Shown here: positions 41,310 to 51,074 of the stretch, piece after piece
Position numbering within the stretch: the stretch's first letter is position 1
How the letters are laid out: the number at the start of each line of letters is the position of its first letter
Assembly (NCBI GenBank): GCA_036704825.1
Contig: JAUBSN010000041.1
Coordinates: 1 to 64,000, forward strand
Origin: Microcoleus sp036704825
GTDB taxonomy: Bacteria > Cyanobacteriota > Cyanobacteriia > Cyanobacteriales > Microcoleaceae
Reading direction: 5' to 3'
Length of the DNA stretch: 64,000 bases
The notes under the pieces: generated by a model
Databases searched by the model: none
The model's input: the letters and a program-made list of their open reading frames with translations, nothing else
What the model was told of the DNA's origin: nothing
Program-made: the position numbers and the translations under genes

Positions 41310-42320
41310 TTAAAACCTGCAGATTGATTCAGGATTGACAGGGCAAATTTTATTAACAATGGGATTCCGGCGCAAGTCTAGCGTAGTTAACTTTTGCAAA
41401 GATTGCAGGGAACTGATATCAGAAATTTGATTGTTGTACAAGTCTAGTAAAAATAAGTTATTTAAAGCTTGCAGCGCGCTGCTATCGGAAATTGGGTTAT
41501 TGAACAGATAAAGTTCAGTCAAATTAGTTAACGATTTCAGCGGACTGATGTCGGATATTTGATTGTTGCCGAGGTTTAGTTCAACTAAATTAGTGAGCGA
41601 TGTCAAGGGACTAATATCTGATATTTGATTTTGGAATAAAACCAATTTATTTAAGTTTCTTAGAGTTTCCAGCGGAGTAATGTCAGATATTTCATTTCCG
41701 AATAGAAACAGCGTCTTGAGATTTTTCAAAGAAGCTAGCGGGGTGATATCCGATATTTTATTATTGTAAAGGTAGAGGATCTGAAGTTCAGTTAAATTTT
41801 CAAGAGGAGCGATATCTGAAATTTGATTGTTGTAGAGAATCAGCGCATTTAAGTTAGTTAAATTTTTCACCGGAGTGATGTCATAAATTTTGTTGTCAAA
41901 CAAGACAAGTGCGGTAAGATTAGTTAGACCTGCTAGGGGACTGATGTCTGAGATTTGATTGGTATCGAGAACGAGTACAGTCAGATTTATTAGAGATAAA
42001 AGCGGACTGATATCTGATATTTGATTGACATCTATAACCAGAGTTTTCAGGTTAGTTAGAGATTGCAGGGGAGCGATGTCAGATATTTGATTGCTGCCGA
42101 GGATGAGATTAGTAAGTTGAGTGAAAGATGAGAGGGGGCTGATATCGGTAATTTGAAGATTTTTGAGGTTAAGTTCTTTTGTATTAGAAAGCAGTTCGTT
42201 AGCTCGATCGCACTCGGCAGTATCTGATATTTGCAACAGTATTTCTACCGTATGTTTGGCGCCGTGAGAGAGAGTTTCTTTCTGCTTGCACCACTCGCTA
42301 AAATTATTATAATTTGTCAT
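41310..42320 (-). CDS. leucine-rich repeat protein, internalin-like
   Basis: 336 aa. Residues about 58-320 hold twelve 22-residue repeats of LxxLTNLxxLxLxxNQISDISP form, giving a curved solenoid. A short N-terminal cap (FSEWCKQKETLSHGAKHTVE) precedes it and the protein ends with DLRRNPIVNKICPVNPESIC, a Cys-containing cap. No signal peptide is seen, so it is probably cytoplasmic. A protein-binding role is likely from the fold; the partner is unknown. The very regular repeats suggest recent expansion by unequal crossing over. Confidence 0.92.
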   Translation of the reverse strand: MTNYNNFSEWCKQKETLSHGAKHTVEILLQISDTAECDRANELLSNTKELNLKNLQITDISPLSSFTQLTNLILGSNQISDIAPLQSLTNLKTLVIDVNQISDISPLLSLINLTVLVLDTNQISDISPLAGLTNLTALVLFDNKIYDITPVKNLTNLNALILYNNQISDIAPLENLTELQILYLYNNKISDITPLASLKNLKTLFLFGNEISDITPLETLRNLNKLVLFQNQISDISPLTSLTNLVELNLGNNQISDISPLKSLTNLTELYLFNNPISDSSALQALNNLFLLDLYNNQISDISSLQSLQKLTTLDLRRNPIVNKICPVNPESICRF

Positions 42321-42498
42321 GGGTTATGCTGCGTTAATCGATTTTAAAGGGTAGATAGGAAATTTTAGATAAGTATAGCAATTCTCTTTCATTTGTGAGT
42401 GAGATTTTTTTCGGGTTTTGAGAAATTTTAGCAAAAATTGTGTAAAGTAATCTTAACATCCTTAATTGCATTGCCTTCGCAGGAGCCAAGAGCCAACT

Positions 42499-42957
42499 AT
42501 GACACCAGAACTAATTTTTAATGCCGGTAATCTGTTCGTTGTGCCTTTCTGGGCAATTATGATTTTATTACCAAACTGGGGAATTACCCGAAAAGTGATG
42601 AATTCATTCATTCCGTTTGTAGTGCTCGCCGCTTTGTACGTATATTTGTTTGGTAGCAGTCTGACGGCGGAAAATGCGGCAGCTTTGTCGAATCCCAAGC
42701 TAGCAGATATTGCTAAGTTTCTGGGGGAGGAAACGGCGGCAGCTACGGGATGGATACATTTTTTAGTGATGGACTTGTTTGTCGGGCGCTGGATTTATTT
42801 GGAAGGACAGCGGACAGGAGTTTGGACGGTTCACTCTTTGGCTTTGTGTTTTTTTGCGGGGCCGATGGGATTGCTTTCTCATATTGTAACTGCTTGGATT
42901 ACTCAAAGGTTTTTCCCGAGTTCTGAGGCGGCGGAAACTGTTACTCCCTTAGTTTAG
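42499..42957 (+). CDS. ABA4-like membrane protein (DUF4281)
   Basis: 152 aa from ATG 42499 with AGGAG about 15 bp upstream. Four membrane helices (about 5-25, 35-55, 85-105, 115-138). The family core is AATGWIHFLVMDLFVGRWIY, then FFAGPMGLLSHIVTAW. Plant ABA4 is needed for neoxanthin synthesis and can process carotenoids; the bacterial role is unknown. Divergent from the LRR gene. Confidence 0.9.
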   Translation: MTPELIFNAGNLFVVPFWAIMILLPNWGITRKVMNSFIPFVVLAALYVYLFGSSLTAENAAALSNPKLADIAKFLGEETAAATGWIHFLVMDLFVGRWIYLEGQRTGVWTVHSLALCFFAGPMGLLSHIVTAWITQRFFPSSEAAETVTPLV

Positions 42958-43160
42958 GGAAAAGGTTTCTCATACTTTGGATGTCATAGTATTTTCGATT
43001 TTGGATGGGAAATGACTAGACCTCTAGCAAAAGTCGATCGCCTATCCTGAAAATATCTGCGTTTACCTGTGTTTATCTGCCTGACATCTGCGGTTGCTGT
43101 ATCAATCAAAGACTTATGCAATTCAGGTCTACTGAGTGCATAAGTTATTGTAGCGTGAAC

Positions 43161-43294
43161 GGGAGCATCTCATATTTGTAAAAACACTTATGCTGGCTCC
43201 TGCCTTCTTCCTTCTGACTCTTTCCTCCTGACTCCTGACTCCTGACTCCTAGCTCCAATTTCAAGCGGAGGGCTGCTTTCATTGAGATGCTCCC
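43161..43294. mobile_element. GGGAGCATCT MITE, copy 1, with 8-bp target duplication
   Basis: 134 bp. Ends GGGAGCATCTCA (43161-43172) and TGAGATGCTCCC (43283-43294) are perfect inverted repeats. Direct repeat GCGTGAAC flanks at 43153-43160 and 43295-43302. The inside contains (TCCTGAC)n tandem heptamers. Copy 2 lies in inverted orientation at 52769-52916. No coding capacity, so it must be moved by a transposase elsewhere. Confidence 0.9.
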
Positions 43295-43318
43295 GCGTGA
43301 ACTCGCGGCTACAGAATT

Positions 43319-46237
43319 TTAAGAATGAGCTAGCGGCAGCACTAAACGAGCCACAATTAAATTATTTTCTAACATTTCTAAAGACAAGTTTCCCCCCATT
43401 AAGCGTACTGCTCGCTGACAAATTAAGAGATTTTGCACGATCGACCTATTTGCAGAAACGGCTAATATATCGGGTTCGGAACCGCCGTTGAAGGCAGTAA
43501 TTAACTGTCGATCGCCCGCGCCGCTATCGACCACAGACAATTCTAACAAATCTTCCCCCAGCAACTGAGAGCGAATCTCAATCTTGGCGCCAACAGCAGA
43601 ACGCCTGCAAGCAGCCGCCAGCAATTCGCACAGGATCAAATCCAGCTTGATACTGTCTCCGCGAACGCTCAAAGTCTGGCCGGCAGGCATCGACACAGCA
43701 GTTTCTCTGTGGACTTCCAGCGAGACTTTGGACTGTTTGACCAGGGAGGCCGTTCGATCGATCGATCGCCTCAGCAAAGCGCTCACAGCCACCGCATCTT
43801 GTCCGAATTGCAACCGCCACTGTTCCTGTTTCAGCAGCAAATGAGTTGACCCCAAAGCATTGCCAATGTGTCGCAAAACCTGTTGGTAGCGCAAAGTTTT
43901 CAGAGCATCCTTTTGTTCCTTCGCCGACTGGAAAATCGACTGACTCAACTCCCCCAACTCCTTCACCCCCGCTGCCACAGTGCGGTAAAACTCCTCAAAA
44001 CGGCGCTGTTTGTACCAATTGAGCAGCTCCAGATCCAATCGCTGCGACTCGTGGGCCGATTGCACCGCCAAATACCTGCGCCACCAAGCCAACTGAGATG
44101 CCATCGAGCTGAGCAAACTCACCGACAACTCCGACCACTGGCGGCCCGGAGCGTCTGCCGCCACCACAATGCCCGCCGGAGCGTGTTCTGGGGCCGTCCG
44201 CAGGGCCACCGTCAGAATCTCGCCAATTCCCGGACTGCGCAGCCACCGCTTCGTTGCCAGCGGCAGTTGGCTCGTGCTCTGTTGCAGCACGCCCCCTTCT
44301 GCCAGGGTTTGTTGGATCAAAGCATCTGTTTTGACAGGAATCACCGCCTCGGGATTGAGGGCAAATACGGGATTGGCAGCTAGCGCCGTCGCAATTGAAC
44401 CTTCCTCCTCACCGGGATTCCATGTAATTACGGCTACTAAAGGACAGGAAATTGTCTGGGAAACGTGTTGAGCAAAGTTACGATCGAGCTTTTGTAGCGG
44501 CAACTCTGGGAACATCGTCGGTGAAGCAGCAGATATCTCTTGCTCAGATTGCTCATCAGGAGAATGGTGCAAAACCGCCAAACCCGATTTGAGCGCTCGC
44601 TCAAATTGCTGATATTTGTCGATTGCCGAGCTCTGCTGCCACGAGTGCAGGATCAATCCTAGCTGTTGGCCCACTAGCCGAACTAATTCTTGCTCAGATC
44701 GCCTCCAAGTGCGAGTTGCATTGTGTCCGACAACCAGCAAACCCTCGATCGATTTGCGATTGGCGATTTTCGATTTTAGATTCGCGTTTTCTCCCTCGGA
44801 CTTTTTCCCCCGAGTGGTCGATGCCAAAAGCGAGCGCACCCCCGCCTCCCCCAACACTTCCCGCCAAGCCCCCAATCGCCCGTCTTCCTCCCAATTTTCA
44901 ATAGCCAGAGGTGCACTTTCTTCCAACAGCCCTACGTCAGCCACATCGAGGGCGTTGAGCGGCGACGGCACCGACCTGCGATTGCGGGGCAAATTTTGGC
45001 AGACAATTTCAAAGCGATTTTGTTCTTCGCCGTACAGCAGCAGCAAAAAGTATTCGCATTTGAGCCGATCGCACAACTGTTCGGCGGTATTTTTCAAAGT
45101 CGCCTCCCAGTCAGCATCGCTGTAGATGGCGCGAGCTATTCCGGCCGTTAAATCTCGATCGATCTCAATTTGCTGAATTTTCTCCTCCATCTCCGACACA
45201 GGAGCCGTCAGAGCCACTAACTGCGCCACTCCCTGCAGGTAATGCTTTTCATTTTCTTGCCAAATCCGCGCTTCACTGGCTTCGACTGCCAAAAATCCCA
45301 ACAATTCCCCTTCCGAAACAATCGGCGCAGCCAACAGAGAGCGAGCGCGGATTTGCTGCATCAACCGCCCCGTCAGCTCAGTTTTCAGAGAACTTTGAGA
45401 TTCACCGATCCAAACCATTTCTGCCCTGCCCAAAGCCTGATAAAATTCGCCCAAGTCTTGGACGGTGATTCCCGAAGCCGCTCGGCTCGGCCCGCCCAAA
45501 CCCGGAGCAACTTCGCGGTTGCTGACTCGGCGCCAAAAATAGCGCCGCTCTCGCTCGAACCAATAAACATTGGTGCGCGTCGGCTCGATAAATTCATGAG
45601 TTTGTTCGACAACCGCTTGCAAGTATTGGTCGAGCGATCGCAGTTCCCCCAACTGCGAAATCAGCGCTAAAAGAGACTCGTCTGGGTGTTTGACTTGTTG
45701 TCGCTGCCAGTCTTTTTCTATTTGGTAAAGAGCAGTTGCCAGCGCTCCAAATACGATCGCCAACTGCGTTTTTTCCCCCGACTTTGGCGACGATCCCCAC
45801 TCGTCTGTGCCGAGCAAAATCACGCCGTAGCAGCGGTCTTTGTAGCGCAGCGGAAACAGAGTCGTGCCTTGAATGTTGAAAGTTTGAGCTGCTTTGCGCC
45901 ATTCTCCGGCTCTACTTTCCGATCGCAAATCCGGGACTCCCACCGGTCGGAGCTGAATCACCACTTGTTCCAGCAAATCCCCCGGACTGAGGGCAAACCG
46001 CTGTTTGAGAAAAGACAGGTCGCCGTTAGGAGTTATGCCACCTTTCCCGAACAATCGGTGGGCCTGTCGATCGTACAACCCGATCCAAATCAACCGCCAG
46101 TCAAATTCCGCTTGCAAGTAACCGAGTGTGGTTGAAAGCAGCACTTCAACATTCTCCTCTTCTCGGAGAGTCTGAAGGACGCGCTCTAGGGTCGCGATTT
46201 GTTCGTCTAAATCCTTTGGTCTTTGCTGCTGCCCCAT
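43319..46237 (-). CDS. GAF-domain protein with degenerate histidine-kinase-like C-terminus
   Basis: 972 aa from ATG 46237 (MGQQQRPKDLDEQIATLERV). Several GAF-like sensor domains: about 20-180 (LIWIGLYDRQAHRLFGKGGI), about 190-350 (TNVYWFERERRYFWRRVSNR), about 360-540 (CDRLKCEYFLLLLYGEEQNR) and about 570-740. A helical dimerisation-like part (YQQVLRHIGNALGSTHLLLK) and a HATPase-like fold (SIKLDLILCELLAAACRRSA, VVDSGAG) end the protein. The classical H-box and the G2 loop are absent, so kinase activity is doubtful. In the third GAF region, GENANLKSKIANRKSIEG is encoded by heptamer-type repeat DNA (GATTTTAGATT) inserted in frame near 44755-44790. Probably a signalling scaffold or light/redox sensor; ligand unknown. 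Confidence 0.8.
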   Translation of the reverse strand: MGQQQRPKDLDEQIATLERVLQTLREEENVEVLLSTTLGYLQAEFDWRLIWIGLYDRQAHRLFGKGGITPNGDLSFLKQRFALSPGDLLEQVVIQLRPVGVPDLRSESRAGEWRKAAQTFNIQGTTLFPLRYKDRCYGVILLGTDEWGSSPKSGEKTQLAIVFGALATALYQIEKDWQRQQVKHPDESLLALISQLGELRSLDQYLQAVVEQTHEFIEPTRTNVYWFERERRYFWRRVSNREVAPGLGGPSRAASGITVQDLGEFYQALGRAEMVWIGESQSSLKTELTGRLMQQIRARSLLAAPIVSEGELLGFLAVEASEARIWQENEKHYLQGVAQLVALTAPVSEMEEKIQQIEIDRDLTAGIARAIYSDADWEATLKNTAEQLCDRLKCEYFLLLLYGEEQNRFEIVCQNLPRNRRSVPSPLNALDVADVGLLEESAPLAIENWEEDGRLGAWREVLGEAGVRSLLASTTRGKKSEGENANLKSKIANRKSIEGLLVVGHNATRTWRRSEQELVRLVGQQLGLILHSWQQSSAIDKYQQFERALKSGLAVLHHSPDEQSEQEISAASPTMFPELPLQKLDRNFAQHVSQTISCPLVAVITWNPGEEEGSIATALAANPVFALNPEAVIPVKTDALIQQTLAEGGVLQQSTSQLPLATKRWLRSPGIGEILTVALRTAPEHAPAGIVVAADAPGRQWSELSVSLLSSMASQLAWWRRYLAVQSAHESQRLDLELLNWYKQRRFEEFYRTVAAGVKELGELSQSIFQSAKEQKDALKTLRYQQVLRHIGNALGSTHLLLKQEQWRLQFGQDAVAVSALLRRSIDRTASLVKQSKVSLEVHRETAVSMPAGQTLSVRGDSIKLDLILCELLAAACRRSAVGAKIEIRSQLLGEDLLELSVVDSGAGDRQLITAFNGGSEPDILAVSANRSIVQNLLICQRAVRLMGGNLSLEMLENNLIVARLVLPLAHS

Positions 46238-46461
46238 TTCCAAGCTTCCCCGCACCTTTGTCTAATTTCAAATTACTAACTTAAATAGTCAAAAAATTAA
46301 AATGCCGAAGAATTAACTTATAATATAATCGTCTCACTTATCCTTCGATCTCAAACATTGGATAAAGTCGATCGAAGTTGAAGTAAAAACCTCACCTTCA
46401 CACTCTTCTCCTGAATCTTTTTATTGAGCTTCTCATTTGTCAACTGCCCCAGGATAAGTCA

Positions 46462-47628
46462 TTGGATATTTATCAATCAAGTGTACGCCCGCTGTTGTTT
46501 TCGGTATTGAAAACCGATGCCGAGTGGCTGCACAACCGCACTCTCCAAGTTCTCGAACTCGCAGCCAGAACCCAGTCAAACCCCGCAACCAGCCAAATGC
46601 TCTCTCGATTGCAGAAATCTTTGGGAGTCCAAGATTCTCGCCTCGAACAATCTTTGTGGGGACTGAGCTTTAAAAATCCTGTCGGCTTGGCCGCCGGATT
46701 TGATAAAAACGGCGTAGCTGCTGACATTTGGGCAAATTTTGGCTTTGGCTTTGCCGAACTCGGCACTGTCACTTGTCAACCGCAGCCGGGAAACCCCCAA
46801 CCTCGCTTGTTTCGATTGACTCAGGACAGTGCAGCCCTCAACCGCATGGGATTTAACAATCAAGGAGCCGCGGCAATGGCAGCCCGGTTTCACAGAGCAC
46901 AGAAACAGTCTTCATGCGATGCCTCGCGCCCCATGCCTCAGTCTCGGTTCCCCTCGGGCATCAATCTCGGTAAATCTAAGGTAACACCGTTAGAGCAGGC
47001 AGCAGCGGACTATTTGGAGAGTTTTAAGCTGCTGAAAGATTGGGGCGACTATTTTACAGTCAACGTTTCCTCTCCGAATACGCCGGGGTTGCGATCGCTC
47101 CAAGATGCTGCTGGGCTTAGCACAATTTTGGAAATTTTGCAACAAGAAAATCAGGGAATCAAGCCAATTTTAGTCAAGATTGCGCCGGATTTGGAGTCCG
47201 AGGATATCGCATCAATCCTCGACTTAGCAAAAACCTACCAACTAGCAGGAATTATCGCCACAAATACCACCATCCGCCGCGACGGATTGAAAACGCAAAT
47301 ATTGCGAGAAACAGGCAAACCAATCGCCGAAGAAGCTGGGGGAATTAGCGGGCTTCCAGTGCGGGAGCGATCGACAGAAGTAATCCGATTTATCTGGCAA
47401 TATACAAAAGGCGAATTACCCATAATTGGAGTTGGCGGCATTTTCACCGCCGAAGATGCCTGGGAAAAAATAGCTGCCGGTGCGAGTTTAATTCAAGTTT
47501 ACACCGGTTGGGTTTACGAAGGGCCTTGGATGGTGCGCCGGATTCTCCAAGGGTTGTTGCAAAAGTTAGAAGAACGCGGATTTAATTCGATTTCTGAGGC
47601 AGTAGGTTCGGACAATCAATACACATAG
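46462..47628 (+). CDS. pyrD: dihydroorotate dehydrogenase (quinone), class 2
   Basis: Oxidises dihydroorotate to orotate with quinone in pyrimidine synthesis, membrane-bound. 388 aa. Amphipathic N-terminus (YQSSVRPLLFSVLKTDAEWL) for the quinone channel; FMN site LAAGFDKNG; catalytic Ser region YFTVNVSSPNTPGLRSLQ; PILVKIAPDL; IIATNTT; GGISGLPVRERSTEVIRFIW; IIGVGGIF. The start is TTG 46462 with AGGATAAG upstream, since no ATG fits. A variable loop before SGINLGKSKVTPLEQAA is lengthened (HRAQKQSSCDASRPMPQSRF), possibly by repeat DNA. Confidence 0.95.
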   Translation: MDIYQSSVRPLLFSVLKTDAEWLHNRTLQVLELAARTQSNPATSQMLSRLQKSLGVQDSRLEQSLWGLSFKNPVGLAAGFDKNGVAADIWANFGFGFAELGTVTCQPQPGNPQPRLFRLTQDSAALNRMGFNNQGAAAMAARFHRAQKQSSCDASRPMPQSRFPSGINLGKSKVTPLEQAAADYLESFKLLKDWGDYFTVNVSSPNTPGLRSLQDAAGLSTILEILQQENQGIKPILVKIAPDLESEDIASILDLAKTYQLAGIIATNTTIRRDGLKTQILRETGKPIAEEAGGISGLPVRERSTEVIRFIWQYTKGELPIIGVGGIFTAEDAWEKIAAGASLIQVYTGWVYEGPWMVRRILQGLLQKLEERGFNSISEAVGSDNQYT

Positions 47629-47646
47629 GAGTGAAAAGCAAGTCTC

Positions 47647-47667
47647 GGGCAGGCAGGATGCCTGCCC
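47647..47667. repeat. GGGCAGGC palindrome
   Basis: GGGCAGGC (47647-47654) and GCCTGCCC (47660-47667) form an 8-bp stem with a 5-nt loop, 19 bp after pyrD. A common dispersed cyanobacterial palindrome; may aid termination. The following 260 bp hold no supported gene. Confidence 0.6.
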
Positions 47668-47929
47668 CACAATAATTGTTGAAGAAGTCAAATAAATTAT
47701 TGCAAGAATCAGCCATTCAGGGCCTTGATTAATTGCTTGTGCTTTTCCTTTCCGATCCTGATAGTGAGCTTCTCCAACAGCTAACCAGCTTTGGCAGTCT
47801 CGTCTAATATCCATGAGTTCACCCCGAATCTGACTCACAGTGCGATCGCTAAAAAAACTATAGCGGTTCTCAGGACAATAAGGTACTCTTCCAATGCCCT
47901 GTTTGACCAATGCCCAAGAACACCTCATG

Positions 47930-49396
47930 TTACTGAGAAAGGCTATAATCAAATATTTCCGCTAAATTCAAAGCATTAAGTTGAGCTTGAGCTTTATGCA
48001 GCGACTCCTGCCATTCCCTTTGGGGATCGCTATCAGCAACAATCCCCGCACCCACTTGTCCCCAAACAACTCCCCCCGTTTTACCGTCACTTTTTGGTGC
48101 ATATAAAAGCGTGCGAATCAAAATATTTAAATCCAGATTGCCCCGCCAGTCCAAATAACCGCAGGAACCGTAAAATAAATTGCGCTTCACGGGTTCCAAT
48201 TCTTCGATGATTTCCAGACAGCGCACTTTCGGACAACCTGTAATCGTACCGCCCGGAAATACCCCTCGAATTAAGTCGATCGCGTCGCAATCTCCTCTTA
48301 ATGTACCGATAACATTACTGACGAGGTGCATCACGTGACTGTAGCGTTCAACGGTCAGAAATTCGTTAACTTTTACCGAACCCCATTCACACACCCTCCC
48401 GATATCGTTGCGTTCTAAGTCAACTAACATAATATGTTCGGCTCTTTCTTTGATATTCTCTATTAATTCCTTTGCTAACTGCTCATCTTGAATGCAGGTC
48501 AAACCTCGCGGTCGGGTTCCCGCGATCGGTCTAGTATCCACTTTTTTTCCTAATAATTGAACGAGTCTTTCCGGCGAACAACTAACTATCGCCCCCCACG
48601 GAGTTTGCCAATAACTTGCAAAAGGCGAAGGATTGATCCGTTGCAAAGCGCGGTAAATTGACCAACTACTGCAATCTGTACGGGCTTCAAACCGCAAAGA
48701 TAAATTAGCCTGAAAAATATCGCCCGCATGAATATACTTCTGAGCTCTTCGCACTATTTCTTTATACTCACTCTGAGAGAGTTGAAAAATAGGAGTAGTG
48801 GAATTTTGTTGATAATTTTCCGGTAAATTATTCTCGATTATTTCTGGCTGGGTTTTCTCTAATTGATGCTGCATAACATCGAGGTGAGAAGGTTGACTCG
48901 CAGCCAACCAGAGAATTTGCATTTGATGGTCTAAAACCGCAAAAGATTCTGGTTCGTACCAACAGCTAACCGGGAAAGGAAGCGGATCGGTATTGAGTTG
49001 GGGCAGGTGTTCGATTTCCCATGCTAAATCATAACCCAGCCATCCCAACCAACCTCCACTAAAAGGAATTTCCGGCGGTACATTCACTGCTAAATTTTGC
49101 TTTTGAGAGTCCAAAAGAGCGCGCAAAAAAGGTAAAATTTCACCGACTGGCGGTGTCCATAGCTGAGATTGACCGTCAATTATCCGGGGAGAACCCGCAC
49201 AAATAGAATATCGTGCCAATTTAGTAGAAGATGTAACTGGACTTTCTAGCAGAACGGCCATATCGCGGGGGAAACCATCCGATATTGAGCTTGCACTGTC
49301 GGCAGTTTTACCGAGAAATAAAATTTGAAAAATCTCCGATCCGGTGCGCTGATTTAGGGGAAGCTTTCGCCAATGCCAAGGTTGTATTTTTTTCAT
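47930..49396 (-). CDS. pabB: aminodeoxychorismate synthase component I
   Basis: Chorismate to 4-amino-4-deoxychorismate in folate synthesis, with a glutaminase partner not seen here. 488 aa from ATG 49396 (MKKIQPWHWRKLPL). The chorismate-binding domain is complete: IFQANLSLRFEA, RPIAGTRPRG, ERNDIGRVCEWGSVKV, the H in SHVMHLVSNV and VFPGGTITGCPKVRCLEIIE, then GYLDWRGNLDLNILIRTL. TrpE is a related alternative. The neighbour encoding an aminodeoxychorismate-lyase-like protein favours PabB. The TTG at 49426 is a weaker start. Confidence 0.9.
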   Translation of the reverse strand: MKKIQPWHWRKLPLNQRTGSEIFQILFLGKTADSASSISDGFPRDMAVLLESPVTSSTKLARYSICAGSPRIIDGQSQLWTPPVGEILPFLRALLDSQKQNLAVNVPPEIPFSGGWLGWLGYDLAWEIEHLPQLNTDPLPFPVSCWYEPESFAVLDHQMQILWLAASQPSHLDVMQHQLEKTQPEIIENNLPENYQQNSTTPIFQLSQSEYKEIVRRAQKYIHAGDIFQANLSLRFEARTDCSSWSIYRALQRINPSPFASYWQTPWGAIVSCSPERLVQLLGKKVDTRPIAGTRPRGLTCIQDEQLAKELIENIKERAEHIMLVDLERNDIGRVCEWGSVKVNEFLTVERYSHVMHLVSNVIGTLRGDCDAIDLIRGVFPGGTITGCPKVRCLEIIEELEPVKRNLFYGSCGYLDWRGNLDLNILIRTLLYAPKSDGKTGGVVWGQVGAGIVADSDPQREWQESLHKAQAQLNALNLAEIFDYSLSQ

Positions 49397-49513
49397 AATA
49401 GATTGCACTACGGTTAACACTTTCAAGACTTACGCAACGAGTCAATTTTGACACTATCTGTAGTAGTAAGGTGCACAGTTAGCACCCTACTAAAATCGAT
49501 TGAAAGCGTTATT

Positions 49514-50185
49514 TCAGCCATTACTGACAACTTGCCAAACATCTCGGCTTGCTTCTTTTTTGAGGCGTATCCAACCCCTGACGGAGTTAATGAGAAATAA
49601 AGTTTGGTTACTGTGCAAATCCTCTAAGGTAATTAATTCTTCTCTGATTTTCCCTTCCTCTAAAAGTTGAGCGCGAAACGTCCCCGGTAATAAACCGCAC
49701 TTGACGGGAGGTGTGATTATACCTGCGGCTGTATCGATCGCGATATTGGCGATCGTGGATTCGGTGATAACTCCATCTTGATTCCACAGAAAAACATCCT
49801 GATATTCGGGCTGCGACTCCAAAGCCATTGTATAAGGCACTCGGTAAGTTGTCTTGTGGTAAAGAAATGGGTTTTGAGAATCGATCGGTTGGCGGGCAAT
49901 TCCCACAGATGCACCGATTTTTAAGATACCGCTATCTAGGGTCTGAGCTTGTAATGTTATGTTTCCCTCACAAGATATTGTTAACCGTATTTTTTGTTTG
50001 ACAGACCCGAAAGTCATACTTAATGCTTGTAAAGCTTTGCTTGCTTCTGTTAGCGATAGGGGGAAATTAAAATAATCAGCCGATCGTTCTAATCTTTGAA
50101 GATGCCTGTCTAGCAAAAAATAGCCGTTTTTGGGTTCCCATAAAAATGATTCCAGCAATTCAAAATTTGACGGTTGTTGAATCAT
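49514..50185 (-). CDS. pabC: aminotransferase class IV, probable 4-amino-4-deoxychorismate lyase
   Basis: 223 aa PLP enzyme of fold type IV, which would release pyruvate from aminodeoxychorismate to give p-aminobenzoate. Shows ESFLWEPKNGYFLLDRHLQR, YHKTTYRVPYTMALESQPEY with the PLP Lys in HKT, FLWNQDGVITESTIANIAID and LLPGTFRAQLLEEGKIRE. It lies upstream of pabB in the same direction with a 117-bp gap that includes a GTAAGGTGC/GCACCCTAC palindrome. Short for the family (usually 260-280). Confidence 0.88.
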   Translation of the reverse strand: MIQQPSNFELLESFLWEPKNGYFLLDRHLQRLERSADYFNFPLSLTEASKALQALSMTFGSVKQKIRLTISCEGNITLQAQTLDSGILKIGASVGIARQPIDSQNPFLYHKTTYRVPYTMALESQPEYQDVFLWNQDGVITESTIANIAIDTAAGIITPPVKCGLLPGTFRAQLLEEGKIREELITLEDLHSNQTLFLINSVRGWIRLKKEASRDVWQVVSNG

Positions 50186-50281
50186 ATTTTTTTCAATATA
50201 ATGTAAATTCGGTAACTAGACAATTTTTAGACCCGCGAAGGTTCCTGTTTGTGTAATTATATAGGAAGTTAACTTGAATTT

Positions 50282-50941
50282 ATGTTGCCTAAATCCTTTA
50301 TATTTCAATGGCGCCTTGCCATCGGGCTGTTGATATTAACCTCAGCGATCGCACCGCTAGCCCTCAACTACTACGTCAGGCTTGTTACCAGCAAGTACCG
50401 CTACAGCGATATAGCTAACGTGCCGGCAGAACCCATTGCTATAGTTTTTGGTGCCGGAGTTTGGGAAGACGGCACTCCAAGCCCTATGTTAGCCGATCGA
50501 GTGCAAGCAGCCGTCGATTTGTACAAAGCGGGGCGAGTGGACAAAGTTTTGATGACAGGAGACAATAGCACCGTTGATTACAACGAAGTCCAAGCAATGC
50601 AGGACTACGCCGAAGCCCAAGGCGTACCGATTAATAATATCGTTCTCGATTATGCCGGATTTAGTACCTATGAAAGTTGCTACCGGGCGAAAGAGATTTT
50701 TGGCATAACGCAGGCTGTTTTAGTTACCCAAAACTTTCACTTAGCCCGCGCTGTTTATACCTGTCGCCGATTGGGCATAGAGGCGATCGGTTTAGGAACG
50801 CCGGATTGGGGCAAATTTCGCCAAAAGGGCATGATTCGCTACACTTTCCGCGAATTTTTGGCAGTCATCAAAGCGCTTTGGGAAGTGCGCGTTACCCGTC
50901 CCGAACCGACTTTTTTGGGGCCGTTTGAAGGAATTAAATAA
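50282..50941 (+). CDS. SanA/YdcF-like (DUF218) envelope protein
   Basis: 219 aa. One N-terminal membrane segment (about 8-28), then a DUF218 domain: IAIVFGAGVWEDGTPSPMLA, ADRVQAAVDLYKAGRVDKVL, MTGDNSTVDYNEVQAM and LVTQNFHLARAVYTCRRLGI. SanA-type proteins affect envelope barrier function in enterobacteria (vancomycin sensitivity); biochemical role unsettled. The ATG follows AGGAAGTTAACTTGAATTT. Divergent from pabC. Confidence 0.9.
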   Translation: MLPKSFIFQWRLAIGLLILTSAIAPLALNYYVRLVTSKYRYSDIANVPAEPIAIVFGAGVWEDGTPSPMLADRVQAAVDLYKAGRVDKVLMTGDNSTVDYNEVQAMQDYAEAQGVPINNIVLDYAGFSTYESCYRAKEIFGITQAVLVTQNFHLARAVYTCRRLGIEAIGLGTPDWGKFRQKGMIRYTFREFLAVIKALWEVRVTRPEPTFLGPFEGIK

Positions 50942-51074
50942 AAGTTATGATATCATGTCTGGTCGATCTACCGTGATTTTTGTATGGGCTCCCCTCACCA
51001 ACAATCCCAGCCAACAATGGACAATCTCAAAAACCCGCCCCGACCGGGATATTATGGTTAATCCATCGGACACG

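Noticed and set aside
47566..47952. Minus-strand frame of 128 codons between pyrD and pabB
   Set aside because: Overlaps the pyrD end, includes the palindrome GGGCAGGC and has no family resemblance; at most a remnant (VSQIRGELMDIRRDCQSWLA) that I could not identify.
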